Positions 19,940 through 30,270 of a stretch of DNA of 64,000 nt are shown piece by piece. Source of the stretch: Onchidella celtica (taxonomy: Eukaryota; Mollusca; Gastropoda; Systellommatophora; Onchidiidae); assembly GCA_963931925.1 (NCBI GenBank), contig OZ007570.1:34367084-34431083 (forward strand), read 5' to 3'. The notes under the pieces were generated by a model that saw nothing but the letters and a program-made list of their open reading frames with translations, searched no databases and was not told the origin of the DNA. The translations under genes were made by a program, and so were the position numbers. Within the stretch, counting starts at the first letter, position 1; every line of letters starts with the position of its first letter.

Positions 19940-20776
19940 CTAAACTACATTAGGCTGACCCTTTCTAAGTAAATCAGACAATGGTGCTACAATTGCTGCA
20001 AAGTTGGGAACAAATTTATGGTAATATCCTACTAATCCTAAGAATGCTTTCACTTCCTTCTTAGTTGTGGGCCTGGATGCGTCTCGCACCTTATATACAT
20101 TCTCTTCCAATAGGCCAATCATACCTTGTTCCACTGAGTGTCCAACAAAGTCGACTTCAGACGTTCCAATCTGGCACTTGGATGGTCTTGCAGTTAATCC
20201 AGCTTGGTCCATCCTCTGCAGTAAGTCCTTGAGAACCTTCACATGCTCGATGAATGTCTCTGTATGGATCAGCAAGTCATCTATATACGCTGTCACATTG
20301 TTCATTCTTTGGATCAATGGCTTCACGATCCGGTTCAGTGTGGCTCCTGAGTTCATCATCCCAAAAGGCATCCGGGTGAATTCATAGCGTTCGCCCATGG
20401 TGACGAACGCCGTCTTGGGAATGTCGTGCTCTCTGACTTTCACTTGCCAGTATCCCTTGCTCAGGTCAATCCGGGAGAATATTTTTTTTCTCGAGAGACT
20501 CTGAAACACTTCCGATGGCGCTGCTGTCGGATGAGGGTCGAATACTGTGATCTTGTTTAACCTCCTGTAGTCGATGCAGACTCGGTTGGATCCGCCCTTC
20601 TTCTTGACGACAACAATCGGTAAAGCATAAGCTGATGAGCTCCTTCGAATGATGCCCAACCTTTCCATGGTGCTAAGCTTCTCCTTCAAGGAGTCGCGCA
20701 TAGCATAGGGCACCGGGTATGGTCGTTGACGAACCGGTACTTCTGTCGTCAGGTCGATGCGATGTTCACCCAACTG
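19940..20776 (-). pseudogene. Gmr1-like reverse transcriptase
   Basis: An open stretch carries GEHRIDL (the usual entry to Ty3 RT), CIDYRRLNKIT, FSRIDLSKGYWQV (catalytic D), FTRMPFGMMNSGATL, the YIDD catalytic box in TAYIDDLLIH, VDFVGHSV and FLGLVGYYHKFVPNF. These are Ty3/gypsy RT motifs in canonical order with the catalytic aspartates intact. The frame extends further 5' to 21088 only as out-of-frame integrase and linker sequence. It lies downstream of integrase, which is the unusual feature. A frame change near 20790 separates it from the linker peptide (TSEQRQQLGDVVKDYQHIFT). Confidence 0.9.
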
Positions 20777-20982
20777 GAGCATCCAGGGAGATTGGTGAAA
20801 ATGTGTTGGTAATCCTTCACCACATCGCCGAGTTGTTGACGTTGTTCCGACGTCAGTTGCGTTCCATACTGGAAACCTCCGTAACCTTCCTTCTGGTCCC
20901 AGCTTCCTATGTCGGCAAGGTCCTCCGTCGTTCCATCGTTGTCGCCTTCCAGGTCGGAGTCCTCGATGACTGTCATGCCAGC

Positions 20983-21904
20983 TCACTCCACAGGTTGACG
21001 GTCGTCCATCAGCTCTCTCGCCTTCCGGTCGTAGTAGGTCTTCTGTCTTCCTTGGGCCTTGGAGAGTTCTTCCGTCGCTAGCTTCCATGTGTCCTCCAGC
21101 CTCTCACGTAGTTCCATGACGTACTGGTAACTGATCTTCGTCTCCGGCTCTTCTATGTCCTTGGTCCATAGTTCTCGTAAGATGTGCATTGGTCCTCTCA
21201 CAGTTCTCCCATACAGCAACTCGAATAGGGCAAACTTGGTCGACTCTTGGGGAACTTCACGATATGCGAAGAGCAGCGGGCTGATGTACCCGTGCCACTG
21301 CTTGGGTTGCTCTGCGCACAGTCGTCTCATTGTTTTTCTTCAGCGTGCCGTTGAATCGCCCCACCAGCCCGTTGCACATAGGGTGGTAGACTGTAGTGGT
21401 CGTCTGTCGAATTCCCAGCAGTCTGTTCGCTTCCTTCATGACATCTGACATGAACTGGGTCCCTTGGTCCGACCAGATCTCTTCGGGCACACCCAAACGG
21501 CTGTAGATGTTCACTAAGGCTTCTGCTACCGTTTCTGCGTCGATCTTCTCCAAGGGTGTGGCTTCAGGGTAACGAGTAGCATAGTCTATGTACACCAGGA
21601 TATACCGATGTCCGCCTTCACTTGGGGAGTCGATAGGTCCTACCAAGTCCACGGCCACTCGCCTAAACGGTACGTCCACAACTGGCATACTCTGCAGGTG
21701 CACCTCCGGGGTCGCTCCTTTGTTCACTGTCCTCTGGCAGATGTCGCATGAGCGGCAGTATCTCGCGACGTCACCTTCAATTCCAGGCCAATACAAATTG
21801 CTCATAACTTTGTCTGTGGTTTTCTTCATGCCGAGGTGTCCTCCGACGATCGAGTCGTGAGCAACACTCAGTACATACTCTCTCAGTTTCTCAGGTAGTA
21901 CCAC
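20983..21904 (-). pseudogene. Gmr1-like integrase, catalytic Glu replaced and frameshifted
   Basis: The first frame (21904-21257) has the H2C2 zinc domain (AHDSIVGGHLG ... CRSCDICQ), the first Asp in VAVDLVGP and the second in SDQGTQF. At the site of the third catalytic residue it reads GLVGRFNG, where Ty3 integrases have an E (usually LVERFN), so the active-site Glu is Gly. A 1-bp frame change in an A run near 21330 moves the C-terminal part (LLFAYREVPQESTKFALFEL and YDRKAREL) to a second frame ending near 20983. The enzyme cannot be active in this copy. It lies between protease and RT. Confidence 0.9.
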
Positions 21905-21967
21905 TTGCCTTATAACCGTCGCCTGTCTCAGGTCCTTGTAGATCCGGTACAGTACTCCTCCATGTTT

Positions 21968-22582
21968 CTAAAAATGACCCGACTTGTTACCCCTGTTAGT
22001 TGGGATCTTCTTCTGTTCTAACTTCCTAAGGCCTTCGTCTTCTTCCTGGAGTCGGACAAGTTCCTCTCTATCTCCTCCCGCGTGCCGTTCGGCCCTCGGC
22101 ACCCTCAGCGTCGTAGACTGGTCCTTCCTCTTCTCCTGGGCCCTCGTGGTCACCGCTCCTACCATCACCTCAGTATCAGGATCGTACGGGTGCTTCGCTC
22201 CGTCCACGTTCCCGACTACTAGGTCGCAGATGGTCTCTGGGAGACACAGCGCCGTCACTCTGCCCGTCAGGTAAGGCGTCTTCACGTCGATAATGGCTTC
22301 CTCCGCCGCTGGCAAGGAGTTGTCGATCCTCGCGATAAGTTTCTTCCCAACGGTGAACTGTCCGTCGTCCACCAATGATCGCCGTACCACAACACCTTCA
22401 CAGCCGGTATCTCTTAGGACGTCTACCGCTCGATCTCCAATCAAGCCCTTCATCATTGGTAACTTCAGTTTCTCCACGGTCCTTCCGTCACTGCATCCTC
22501 CGCACGTAACAGGCACCGCTAACTGGAGCTTCCTGTCCTTCATTACCTCTTGAACGTTGATGCTGGTGTCAGCCGTTGTCAC
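21968..22582 (-). pseudogene. Gmr1-like aspartic protease region
   Basis: A 204-residue open stretch with VLRDTGCEGVVVRRSL gives the D-T-G active site of a retropepsin, followed by a flap-like region and a DLVVGNVDG block (the usual second conserved motif). The C-terminal third is Arg/Glu-rich and may be linker. It would process the Gag-Pol polyprotein. The active-site motif is intact, but upstream and downstream parts of the polyprotein are broken. Confidence 0.8.
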
Positions 22583-22665
22583 ATCCTGTCTTGACGACTC
22601 ATCCGCCGCTATAACTAGGGCCGCCGCCGCCTTGTTCGGCTTGTCGTCCCATATCCTTCTGGGCG

Positions 22666-22800
22666 GGACACATCTTCCGAACGTGGCTTAGCTTTCCACA
22701 AAGGTAACATTCCAACTCACCTTTGTCTTTTAACTTGGTACGACACTCCGTCGCCTAGTGTCCCGGCCTCCGGCACCTATGGCAGACCTGTGGGCTCCTG
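22666..22800 (-). pseudogene. Gag nucleocapsid with two CCHC zinc knuckles
   Basis: The minus strand reads C-x2-C-x4-H-x4-C twice. The first (CHRCRRPGH...) contains a stop codon directly after the His; the second, CYLCGKLSHVRKMC, is intact. This confirms a nucleocapsid upstream of the protease. Gag upstream of about 22860 is absent. Confidence 0.8.
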
Positions 22801-22860
22801 TCTCCGTTGGGCCTCTGTTGCACTGGCCGGCTCTGCTGTCTGGACAGGAATCTTATCAAC

Positions 22861-25632
22861 CGTTTCTTAACTTATTTTTCTGCCTTAATTTTCTACATTA
22901 ATTGCCATCATCAGGAAACTGGACAAATAACAATATATTTTATGTCCAGGAGGTGCTGAAACCGACGCGAAAATGAAAAGAATTGTGTTAAGGTTATCGA
23001 CACGATATAACACTTTGAATGCAAATGAAAAGAGGTGATGAGAAAAAATTGGTTTCCAAAAACTTCGTAATTTATTTTCGGTATGATGAGAAGAAATTAG
23101 TATCCAAAAATTTCATAAGTTATTTTCGATAGACACAATTGCAAGGTGCCTGGAGGTCACCAGAATTCACTTATGCAACGAATGACAAGAGATCTACAAG
23201 GAAAATGGGCCAGACATTGTTAGACACTTTCCTCAAATCCAAATAACAAAGTATACATTCACATGCATCTAAAATACATCACTGATCACTAATGCTGTGA
23301 AATTTCTTTTGAAAATTACGTGTAAAGCCAGCTGGAGATTTAGGGTTATAAGACAGGTGAAGTGTGTTGTGTTTCAGACTCTGCCAAAACATAAATCATT
23401 TGCTTAGGTAAATCTCCCACAAGTTTACCTGTTAACGTGTATAATGATGTTTTCTTTTTTGTTTTGTTTTTGTTACTCTCAGATTTTCATTCTTTGCTAT
23501 AAATGTTATATTATCTTTCTTTGTTTCTTTGCAGCTTACTTTCACATATGTATGAAGATTTCTTTCTTTGGTTTTTATTCTTTTATGATAAAGTTCTCCT
23601 TGTTTCTTTGCAGGTTACTTTCAATGCAATTGCGATATTTTGTTGTTTTGTTTTGCTCGGATTTTTATTCTTTATTATTCTACATTGTATTTACTCGTTT
23701 CTTTACTGTTTACTGTCTAAGTGCTACTTCCAATCCTGTCAAACTCAAGTGCTTAAAAGATAACCTTGAATAGATTAATAAGCAATTCACACTCCAACGT
23801 TGTATACAGGACAATAAACAAGAGGAAAACACGAAATATTTTTTTTCTAATGCTTTAATTTCCTTGCTATGTTTTATTAGCGAACATCTCACCGTTACAG
23901 AAAGATACCAATTGTTTTGTCTGACTTTATTTCATGGCAAGTCGAAATAATCATAGTGCTTTGACGCATTCATGCTTTACATTATTATGAGAAGTACGCT
24001 GGTACAGTAGTGGAATTGAGAATTAGGAGTTTTAGAATCTCTTTAATTCCAAATAATGGCATTAATCTTTAAACAATGGTGATCAAGTAGGCAGAATAAA
24101 TTTCAGTACAGAAACTTATGTAAGTTTGAAGCGTTTTAATAAATTTATAGGGCCCACCCATAAGTTGCGTAAGTATCATTTTAATGTATTTTTTAACCCC
24201 TCCCCTTATAATATGCTTTACACATGTTGGGCATCAACTTCTCTTTGCCGCTTTCTACGTGTCTCCGACCATTAGAATGGTGAATGTGCATGACAAAGCC
24301 AAATAGTTAAGAACTTAAGTTACATTTTGCGTGGAGGATTTTGTCTGTTGCATTAGCAATGTGACTTTTATTCAATCCAACAACATAAATCTGGAGAAAA
24401 AAATATAACCCAAACCAAATCCACCCCCATTTAAAAGCGCACGAAGGCTCTCCAGATACCACCCCCCCCCTCCCCCATGTAAGCTTTTCAAACTCTGGAA
24501 GCAGCCCCTCCCCCTCCCCCCCCCCCCCCCACACACACATTATCGAGTGGCTTTCGGGAAAGTAATAGTTCTGTAAAAGGCGAAGGTAATAATGAATATT
24601 AAGCCAATATTCGATCTTTGGTTATCCTTGTTAAATTTCTGCTCAGATGGTCTTGATCGGTAAAATGTAAACAGTTCAGCAGCCATCTTTGGTTTCACAT
24701 TTAGGCGCTGTAGAAGAAGGAAAGAACGTATCAGATGAAGGCCTACTTGCACGGGTAGGTTTAGGACAAGGGAAAAGAAACAGAATTTACCCACTTTCGC
24801 TTTCCCATTCCAAGGCCCACCGGGCCTTAAAATTCCAAGGACTTCAAATCTCGCCTGCCCGACGTGGTAGGCGAGCGATACAGTGTCCCATAGACAGCTC
24901 CCGCTTCTAAACACTTTTGTGAAAGGTTCATCAATGATTCGCAAGGTCGTCACTTTAGATGGACATTGTTGTCACTTGACACATAATCTTTGCGAAATTG
25001 GAATAAAACTTGGATTTATTTCAGCTTTTTCCGGGGTAAATCGGAGGTTAATTCCTATTTCGGAACAATGAAATTGCAAGAAGCTTTTCGAGTAAATCTC
25101 TATCCTAAATATTAAACGTAATTTGCAAAGCCAGCGGTTTAAATTAGTGTCTCAATATCAATGCCGAATGTCGACGATTCTGAGGGAATGAACACCCCAC
25201 ACTGTTCGATCTGGAGAAATATTGAATGAAGCACAATTGTAGGGGCAGGCAGGCTATGAATTAATTGATAAACCTGCAACAAGGTGGGTACTGAAACCAG
25301 TCAGTGGTTGAAATTTGAGACCAATGCTTACTACGCTGACCAGTGTACTCACTGAGGCTTCTGGACACAACTGAGTCGCGCCCCATTTCTGGCCACTTGA
25401 AGGGATCCATAGGAACGATAGAGGTGTTTTTAGTCCAAGGGCTGTCAGCGGTCTTAGCTCTGTTGAAATTAGAAGAGAAAATGTTGCAAAGTGAGTGCTT
25501 TCTGTTTTGTTTCTGTGTCGAGAAATGAATGCTCCTTTGGCATTGAATACTATAGAGCGTTAAAAAATATAAGATTTTATAATGTCTGTAATATCTCCGT
25601 GTCATGAGTCGACTGTGTTCTGTAGATTGTAT
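22861..25632. other. Non-coding region with T-rich and C-rich tracts
   Basis: Holds a 48-bp imperfect tandem pair (23037 and 23085, starting GATGAGAA), a T-rich stretch at 23440-23760 with duplicated TTTCTTTGCAG-TTACTTTCA words, and poly-C tracts at 24460-24535. Open frames there follow base composition and show no domain. I see no gene. Confidence 0.4.
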
Positions 25633-26109
25633 TAACGAGGTCACGGGCTGCAGGCCCGTGAAGCGTGATTAGGGAGGTGAGCTGAGCTTTGCACCGGACT
25701 AGATATTTTGGTAGTAGGGAAAGTTAGCCAATTAAAATGAAAGGGGCATGGCAACCACTAAGGGACTATAAAAGAACTCACCACGAGTTTTGAAACCAGA
25801 TACAGATCGTAGAAGCATTCGTGCGACGAAGTAATCTCGGCCAGTCCTCCAGGTCTGAGTTGGAATGAACGTAGACAGACAATCAAGAAGATACTATTGT
25901 ACTGACAAAGAGAGCTGACGCTAGGAAAGATAGCTTCATGTCTCTTTGTACCAGTCTGAGTGTACATACAGCGCCACACTGATTCTAGCTCACTTCCACC
26001 ATGAGCGAACAATGGTATGTGTCATAGAGATTAGTCACTGAGGCAGAGACCATCCTGACAGAGAGATAGAAACCTCTGGCCGTCATAATAAGATCTGTCT
26101 CGGAGTCAC

Positions 26110-26346
26110 GAGAAACTGTTTTACCAGAACTGTTAGGTTGTACTTTCGAGAAGCTGTTTTACCAGAACTGTTGGGTTGTACTTTCGAGAAGCTGTTTTAC
26201 CAGAACTGTTAGGTTGTACTTTTGAGAAGCTGTTTTACCAGAACTGTTAGGTTGTACTTTCGAGAAGCTGTTTTACCAGAACTGTTAGGTTGTACTTTCG
26301 AGAAGCTGTTTTACCAGAACTGTTAGGTTGTACTTTCGAGAAGCTG
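26110..26346. repeat. 38-bp tandem array, 6.2 copies
   Basis: Units starting GAGAAGCTGTTTTACCAGAA begin at 26110, 26148, 26186, 26224, 26262 and 26300, with a partial seventh at 26338. They differ at only a few positions. The array sits inside the LTR-like unit, just before the piggyBac element. Confidence 0.95.
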
Positions 26347-26455
26347 TTACCAGCGCGGAGTTAATTAACAGAGCATCAACGTTGTGATTAAGTAATAGTG
26401 TTGTAGAGAATGAGAGGGATATATTGAATGTCAATCTAGAGTAGTTTTTACTTAA

Positions 26456-28681
26456 CCCTTTTATGCCTAAGGTCGAATTTTTTTGCCAAATTCTACTATG
26501 TTGTAGCAATTCACACCAAATGAAAGGAATTACATTCCTTTTTGTGATTTTTTAGACTTTAATGTCCAAAATTGTTGTCCAAAAATGTGTCCCAAAATTG
26601 GGACGCTAGGCACGAGAGGCCACAGTAAGAAATTGTCACCAAAAAGTCCCATAAACTTTAAATTCAAATCTATGATTGCTAATATGTAAAATATATTTAA
26701 ATACAGAATAATGAGTGATATTTTGACGGAATAAAATGACCTTAGAAAGTAAAAAAAAAAACTATAAAGGTGAGCGTTAACTCCACAGATCACAGGTGAG
26801 TTGTACTCATTGAGTGCGAAACCTGAAACATTACTACAGGGTAAACTTTTATACAGTGTCGAACTGAATTCACTGTGAGCGAAAGATTAAAGAATTCAAA
26901 AGACTAAGTTAAGCAGAGTCAATGGTCATTTACAAGTGGTCACCTTGCCAGTGTTCATTATCACCGGTCACCAGCGCTGATGAAAAGTCTGCATGCATCT
27001 TTTATGAAGAGGTTACTCCGGGCACTTGGAACACATTTTTGTTGTCTTTTTTCCACAAGAGGCACATCTTCGCTGTATTCCCTTAGGATTGCTTATTATG
27101 AAATGGTCTTTTGCCCCCAAATCCCGCACCCTCTGGTCTTCGGCTGTTGATTGCTCGTTGACGACCTCTTGTTAGGTCATCGCCATCTCTGCATTGGTAG
27201 CAATAGATGTATGCCATGGCAACTTCTCTGATGAAGTCCAGTGGGTTTTGCTGAGCTGGCTGCACTCCTGCGATACGGTTGCCAAGAGTTATGGACTGAA
27301 GTCGATATAGAGAACAGAAAAAGTGGCCACCACCATTTCTTCAGCTGAATCCCTGGCCTATACTTTGCAATATTCTGGTCCATTCTGTCTGTGCCTCCCA
27401 TTGACCTGTTGTGTGGATCAAGGACAAACGGCATCCTAATGAAGACCTCTCAGTATTGGGCCTTTGACCATCTCCTGACCATTTTCACATGACGTACTCC
27501 ATGAACTGTGGAACTAACTGAGACAACAGATGATCAGATGTCCCACGTTCTGATTTTTTCAGGGTTTCCACTGACTGGCTGGGGCACCCTTCCAGTCTGT
27601 TTGCACGAGGCGTTCCTGTTGCATTCATGCCACTCTCTTTTGTGATATTCAGAAGAGGCAAAGAAGTGAAAAGATTGTCAAAGAACACATGGTGAGGTCT
27701 CCTTTTAAGTTCAGACAGCAAATCCATGACAACTGACCCTGTCATTCCAAGACCAGGGATAATTTTAGTTGTGCCGGTGCCTTGGTAGGGTTCTGCTTGA
27801 ATAAGATAGCCCGTCACTGTCACTGTTATCAATAGGTCTTTCAATGACCATTTTCTGCTGGCCCCTTGAAGATATTGTAATAGAGCATCCAGATGATAAC
27901 TATCGATGGGAGAGATTATTCATCTCCGCGTCCAGGCCATCTCCACTGTCTTCGTCTGTTATGTCAATGTCTGAATACTCTGATGGAGGCTCAAGAAAGA
28001 CATCTGCATGTGAAAAATCATCACATTCCTCCTACAGCATACCAAAGGCTTCATTCACCGTCATCAGCCTGAGGGGAAAAAAAGTCCAAAGAAACAATTA
28101 CACCCTGTTCGTTATCAGAGTATGAAATATCTCCAAAACAATCAGTAACGTGTGTAGGTTACCAGTCCCAGCCTTAAGTGGTGGTCAATGCCATTGAATA
28201 TTTAACTGTCAATTGAGAAAATAGCATTAGGAAATGATATTTAGCGAAATTTCCACCCCCGGCACTCTCAATAGAAACAGGGAAAATGTCTGAATCACAC
28301 AAAAATGACGCACCCATTTTTGGGACGCACCTACCTAGCCATGCGGAGAAAAAGACATCGATTAAGTTCATTTGTTTCTGCTATAGAGAGATTGGGGACA
28401 TGCTAATACAGGATTCTATTAGGAACACATCGACAAAAAGAGTCTTATTGCATGCTGACTCACCTCTAAACTTTGGTTTTCATCCCACGTTGACTTGTTG
28501 ATGCTTCAGTGGCCACCTTGGAAAGGGAGATAACTCCTGCGACCTAATAGGATTTTTTTTGTGTGAAGCAGACGTGTCTAGGCTAAACATGGTACATAAT
28601 GATTTTTGTCCAAGAACATTTATACAGTGTATGGCATGAAATAATCAGCGTCCCAAAAATGGGACACTATGCATAAATGGG
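26456..28681 (-). mobile_element. piggyBac-type transposon, internally deleted
   Basis: Left end TTAA (26452-26455) followed by CCCTTTTATGC. The right end in reverse reads CCCATTTATGC, and the base pattern matches piggyBac ends with a CCC start. The right flank reads TATG, not TTAA, so that target duplicate has mutated. Subterminal palindromes (TCCCAAAATTGGGA near 26591; TCCCAAAAATGGGA near 28651) mark both ends. The transposase inside is broken. Confidence 0.8.
27005..28080 (-). pseudogene. piggyBac transposase pseudogene (PGBD-like)
   Basis: Minus-strand pieces in order: an acidic N-terminal segment (PPSEYSDIDITDEDSG, about 28000-27950), then TGYLIQAEPYQG, VMDLLSELKRR, HHVFFDNLFTSLPLL (second catalytic Asp), GMNATGTPRANR, MGGTDRMDQNIAKYRPG (third catalytic Asp), KKWWWPLF, and a C-terminal cysteine motif RCASCGKKTTKMCSKC before a stop at about 27023. 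The roughly 200 residues between the acidic segment and TGYLIQ are missing. The expected CDS motif with the first catalytic Asp reads VTV. Frame breaks lie near 27480 and 27260. It cannot transpose itself. Confidence 0.88.
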
Positions 28682-29104
28682 TATGTCCTCAGAGTTGGGT
28701 TGTGCTTTATAAGCTTAGTGATGTGCTGGGACCATCTGTGCATTTAAATTGTGATGTCATAACTACTACAGGTCCTTAATAGCGAGTCTAGTGACTTGCC
28801 AGTATAGATTCTGTTGATAGCGTATTTGTACAAGCCATTCACTTAAATGCAGATAAATGATATGTATGTTTGCAGTCGTAATTAGTATAAGAAGTAAACT
28901 TAGTTACTTAGAATCTATCCACTTGAATATATATATTTTATGTAGTCGAATTTGTCCTTATAGTCAATACACTACCAGGCCTGACTTAAACTTATAACTT
29001 GTGTTATTTCGTTATTTACTGGTGTGCCAGTCCGAGTGTGAGTTAGCCCACTCTCTTGCAGTTGAGAGCTATATCTCCAAAGACGTAACTCAGCTCGTGA
29101 CACT

Positions 29105-30229
29105 CCGACTTGCCTTGGTGAATCCGTGCCAAATTCTGCACAGACTCCTGTTTCAATTTGTCTTAACTGGAGACTGTTTATTCACTTGCAAAAAGTGAAA
29201 AACAAAATATTTTCTTCGTAAACAGATAATGAAACACATTGGGGCAAGGAGCAGGTTTTGCCGTGTGGACAGAAATGTCATTTTTACGCCTGTCTAGCTG
29301 CTTAAGAACAAATCCAAACATTTCAGATAAACGCAACGGACATCTTTTTCGCCACTGGTTAATTACAACTCACAAGAATTGCACACGGCTAGGCAGCGTG
29401 AACAAGTAGAACATCACTGATTTTCATGATTTTACACATCTTTGCATAACCCACAAAATTTATTTTGAAAAATCAAGGACTTTTTCAGTGTGTGGTAGTA
29501 GGATCATTTAGGGCAAAAACTGTGCATTTGTTTGTGGTAAAGGCAACAAAGTTTGCATTGTTGTTGCTGATGGGTCTACAAATGATTATGGATATAGAAC
29601 CACCTCAGCAGATGACCTTGACACCTCAAAATATCTCTGATTTCCTTTCTATTTCCTAGTATTTTGAATGACACCAGTTCCGGAATAGAAAAACTGAAAT
29701 TAATGGGATCTTTTTAGTTTCTAAAACTTATATAGGCACAGTGGTGCTCCTCAGTCCTTTTGTGATGACCATTATCTTTCCATAATAACCCTTAAACCGA
29801 CCCGTGGTCATTACGACATCAAAGCTGTGAATCACTGATATTTGGCGTCGAAAAAGGTTAACAACGCTGAAACCGTTTACATGCGTGGCTGTACAGACTT
29901 TCAGCAGGAAATGGAACAAGTGGGATGACCCAAAAAATAACTGATTTAAATTAACCAAATAATTAACTTGGCGATCCCATCGCCGTGCACTCCGCCTCTC
30001 ACAAATTCAAACCTCAAAGACTGATGAGTATGGTCGTAATCTAGATGGGTGTTACCCAGCTAGAATCTCATTTCCGCGCAACATTATACACACACAAACT
30101 CACAGAACACAGGAGAAGACCCAATATGACCCTCCCCTCATAGGCCGCAAGGATGTCAATGGCCAAAACATTTATTTGACAGGGGTTTTCTTCCTCTGAA
30201 CATCTCTCGTAGTCTCGCTCTCCCAAGAG
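29105..30229. other. Non-coding, nothing recognised
   Basis: No coding, RNA or element signal was found after the LTR-like unit. Confidence 0.35.
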
Positions 30230-30270
30230 TTTATTTATGTATTTATTTATTTATTTATTTATTTATTTTT
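30230..30270. repeat. (TTTA)n microsatellite
   Basis: About nine to ten TTTA units, slightly interrupted at the left. Confidence 0.9.

Larger units (their letters stand above)
18700..22860 (-). mobile_element. Ty3-type LTR retrotransposon with Gmr1-like order (PR-IN-RT-RH), decayed
   Basis: On the minus strand the order is zinc-knuckle NC, aspartic protease, integrase, reverse transcriptase, RNase H, polypurine tract and LTR. The RT, RNase H and integrase sequences are Ty3/gypsy type (YIDD; H2C2 integrase), but integrase precedes RT, as in copia. That combination is known from the Gmr1-like group. The 5' LTR and most of gag are missing beyond 22860. Frameshifts, and a stop in the first knuckle, show that the copy is dead. 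Confidence 0.85.
25637..29104 (+). mobile_element. LTR-like unit with nested piggyBac
   Basis: Starts near GGTCACGGGCTGCAGGCCCGTGA, itself close to a perfect palindrome, and ends CAGCTCGTGACA, the inverse of the TGTCACGAGC start of the unit at 14212. Internal landmarks shared with 14212-16880 (CATGGCAACCAC, GTAGACAG, AGTCGAATTT, CAGGCCTGA) support common family membership. Without the piggyBac insertion it would be about 1.25 kb. No target duplication is visible at the ends, so boundaries are provisional. Confidence 0.45.

Noticed and set aside
23444-23773. Phe-rich, membrane-like open frames
   Set aside because: T-rich composition produces Phe/Leu/Tyr codons; no start context, family motif or homologous copy is seen.
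26110-26346. CRISPR-like array
   Set aside because: Units are contiguous without spacers and the DNA is eukaryotic; it is an ordinary tandem repeat.
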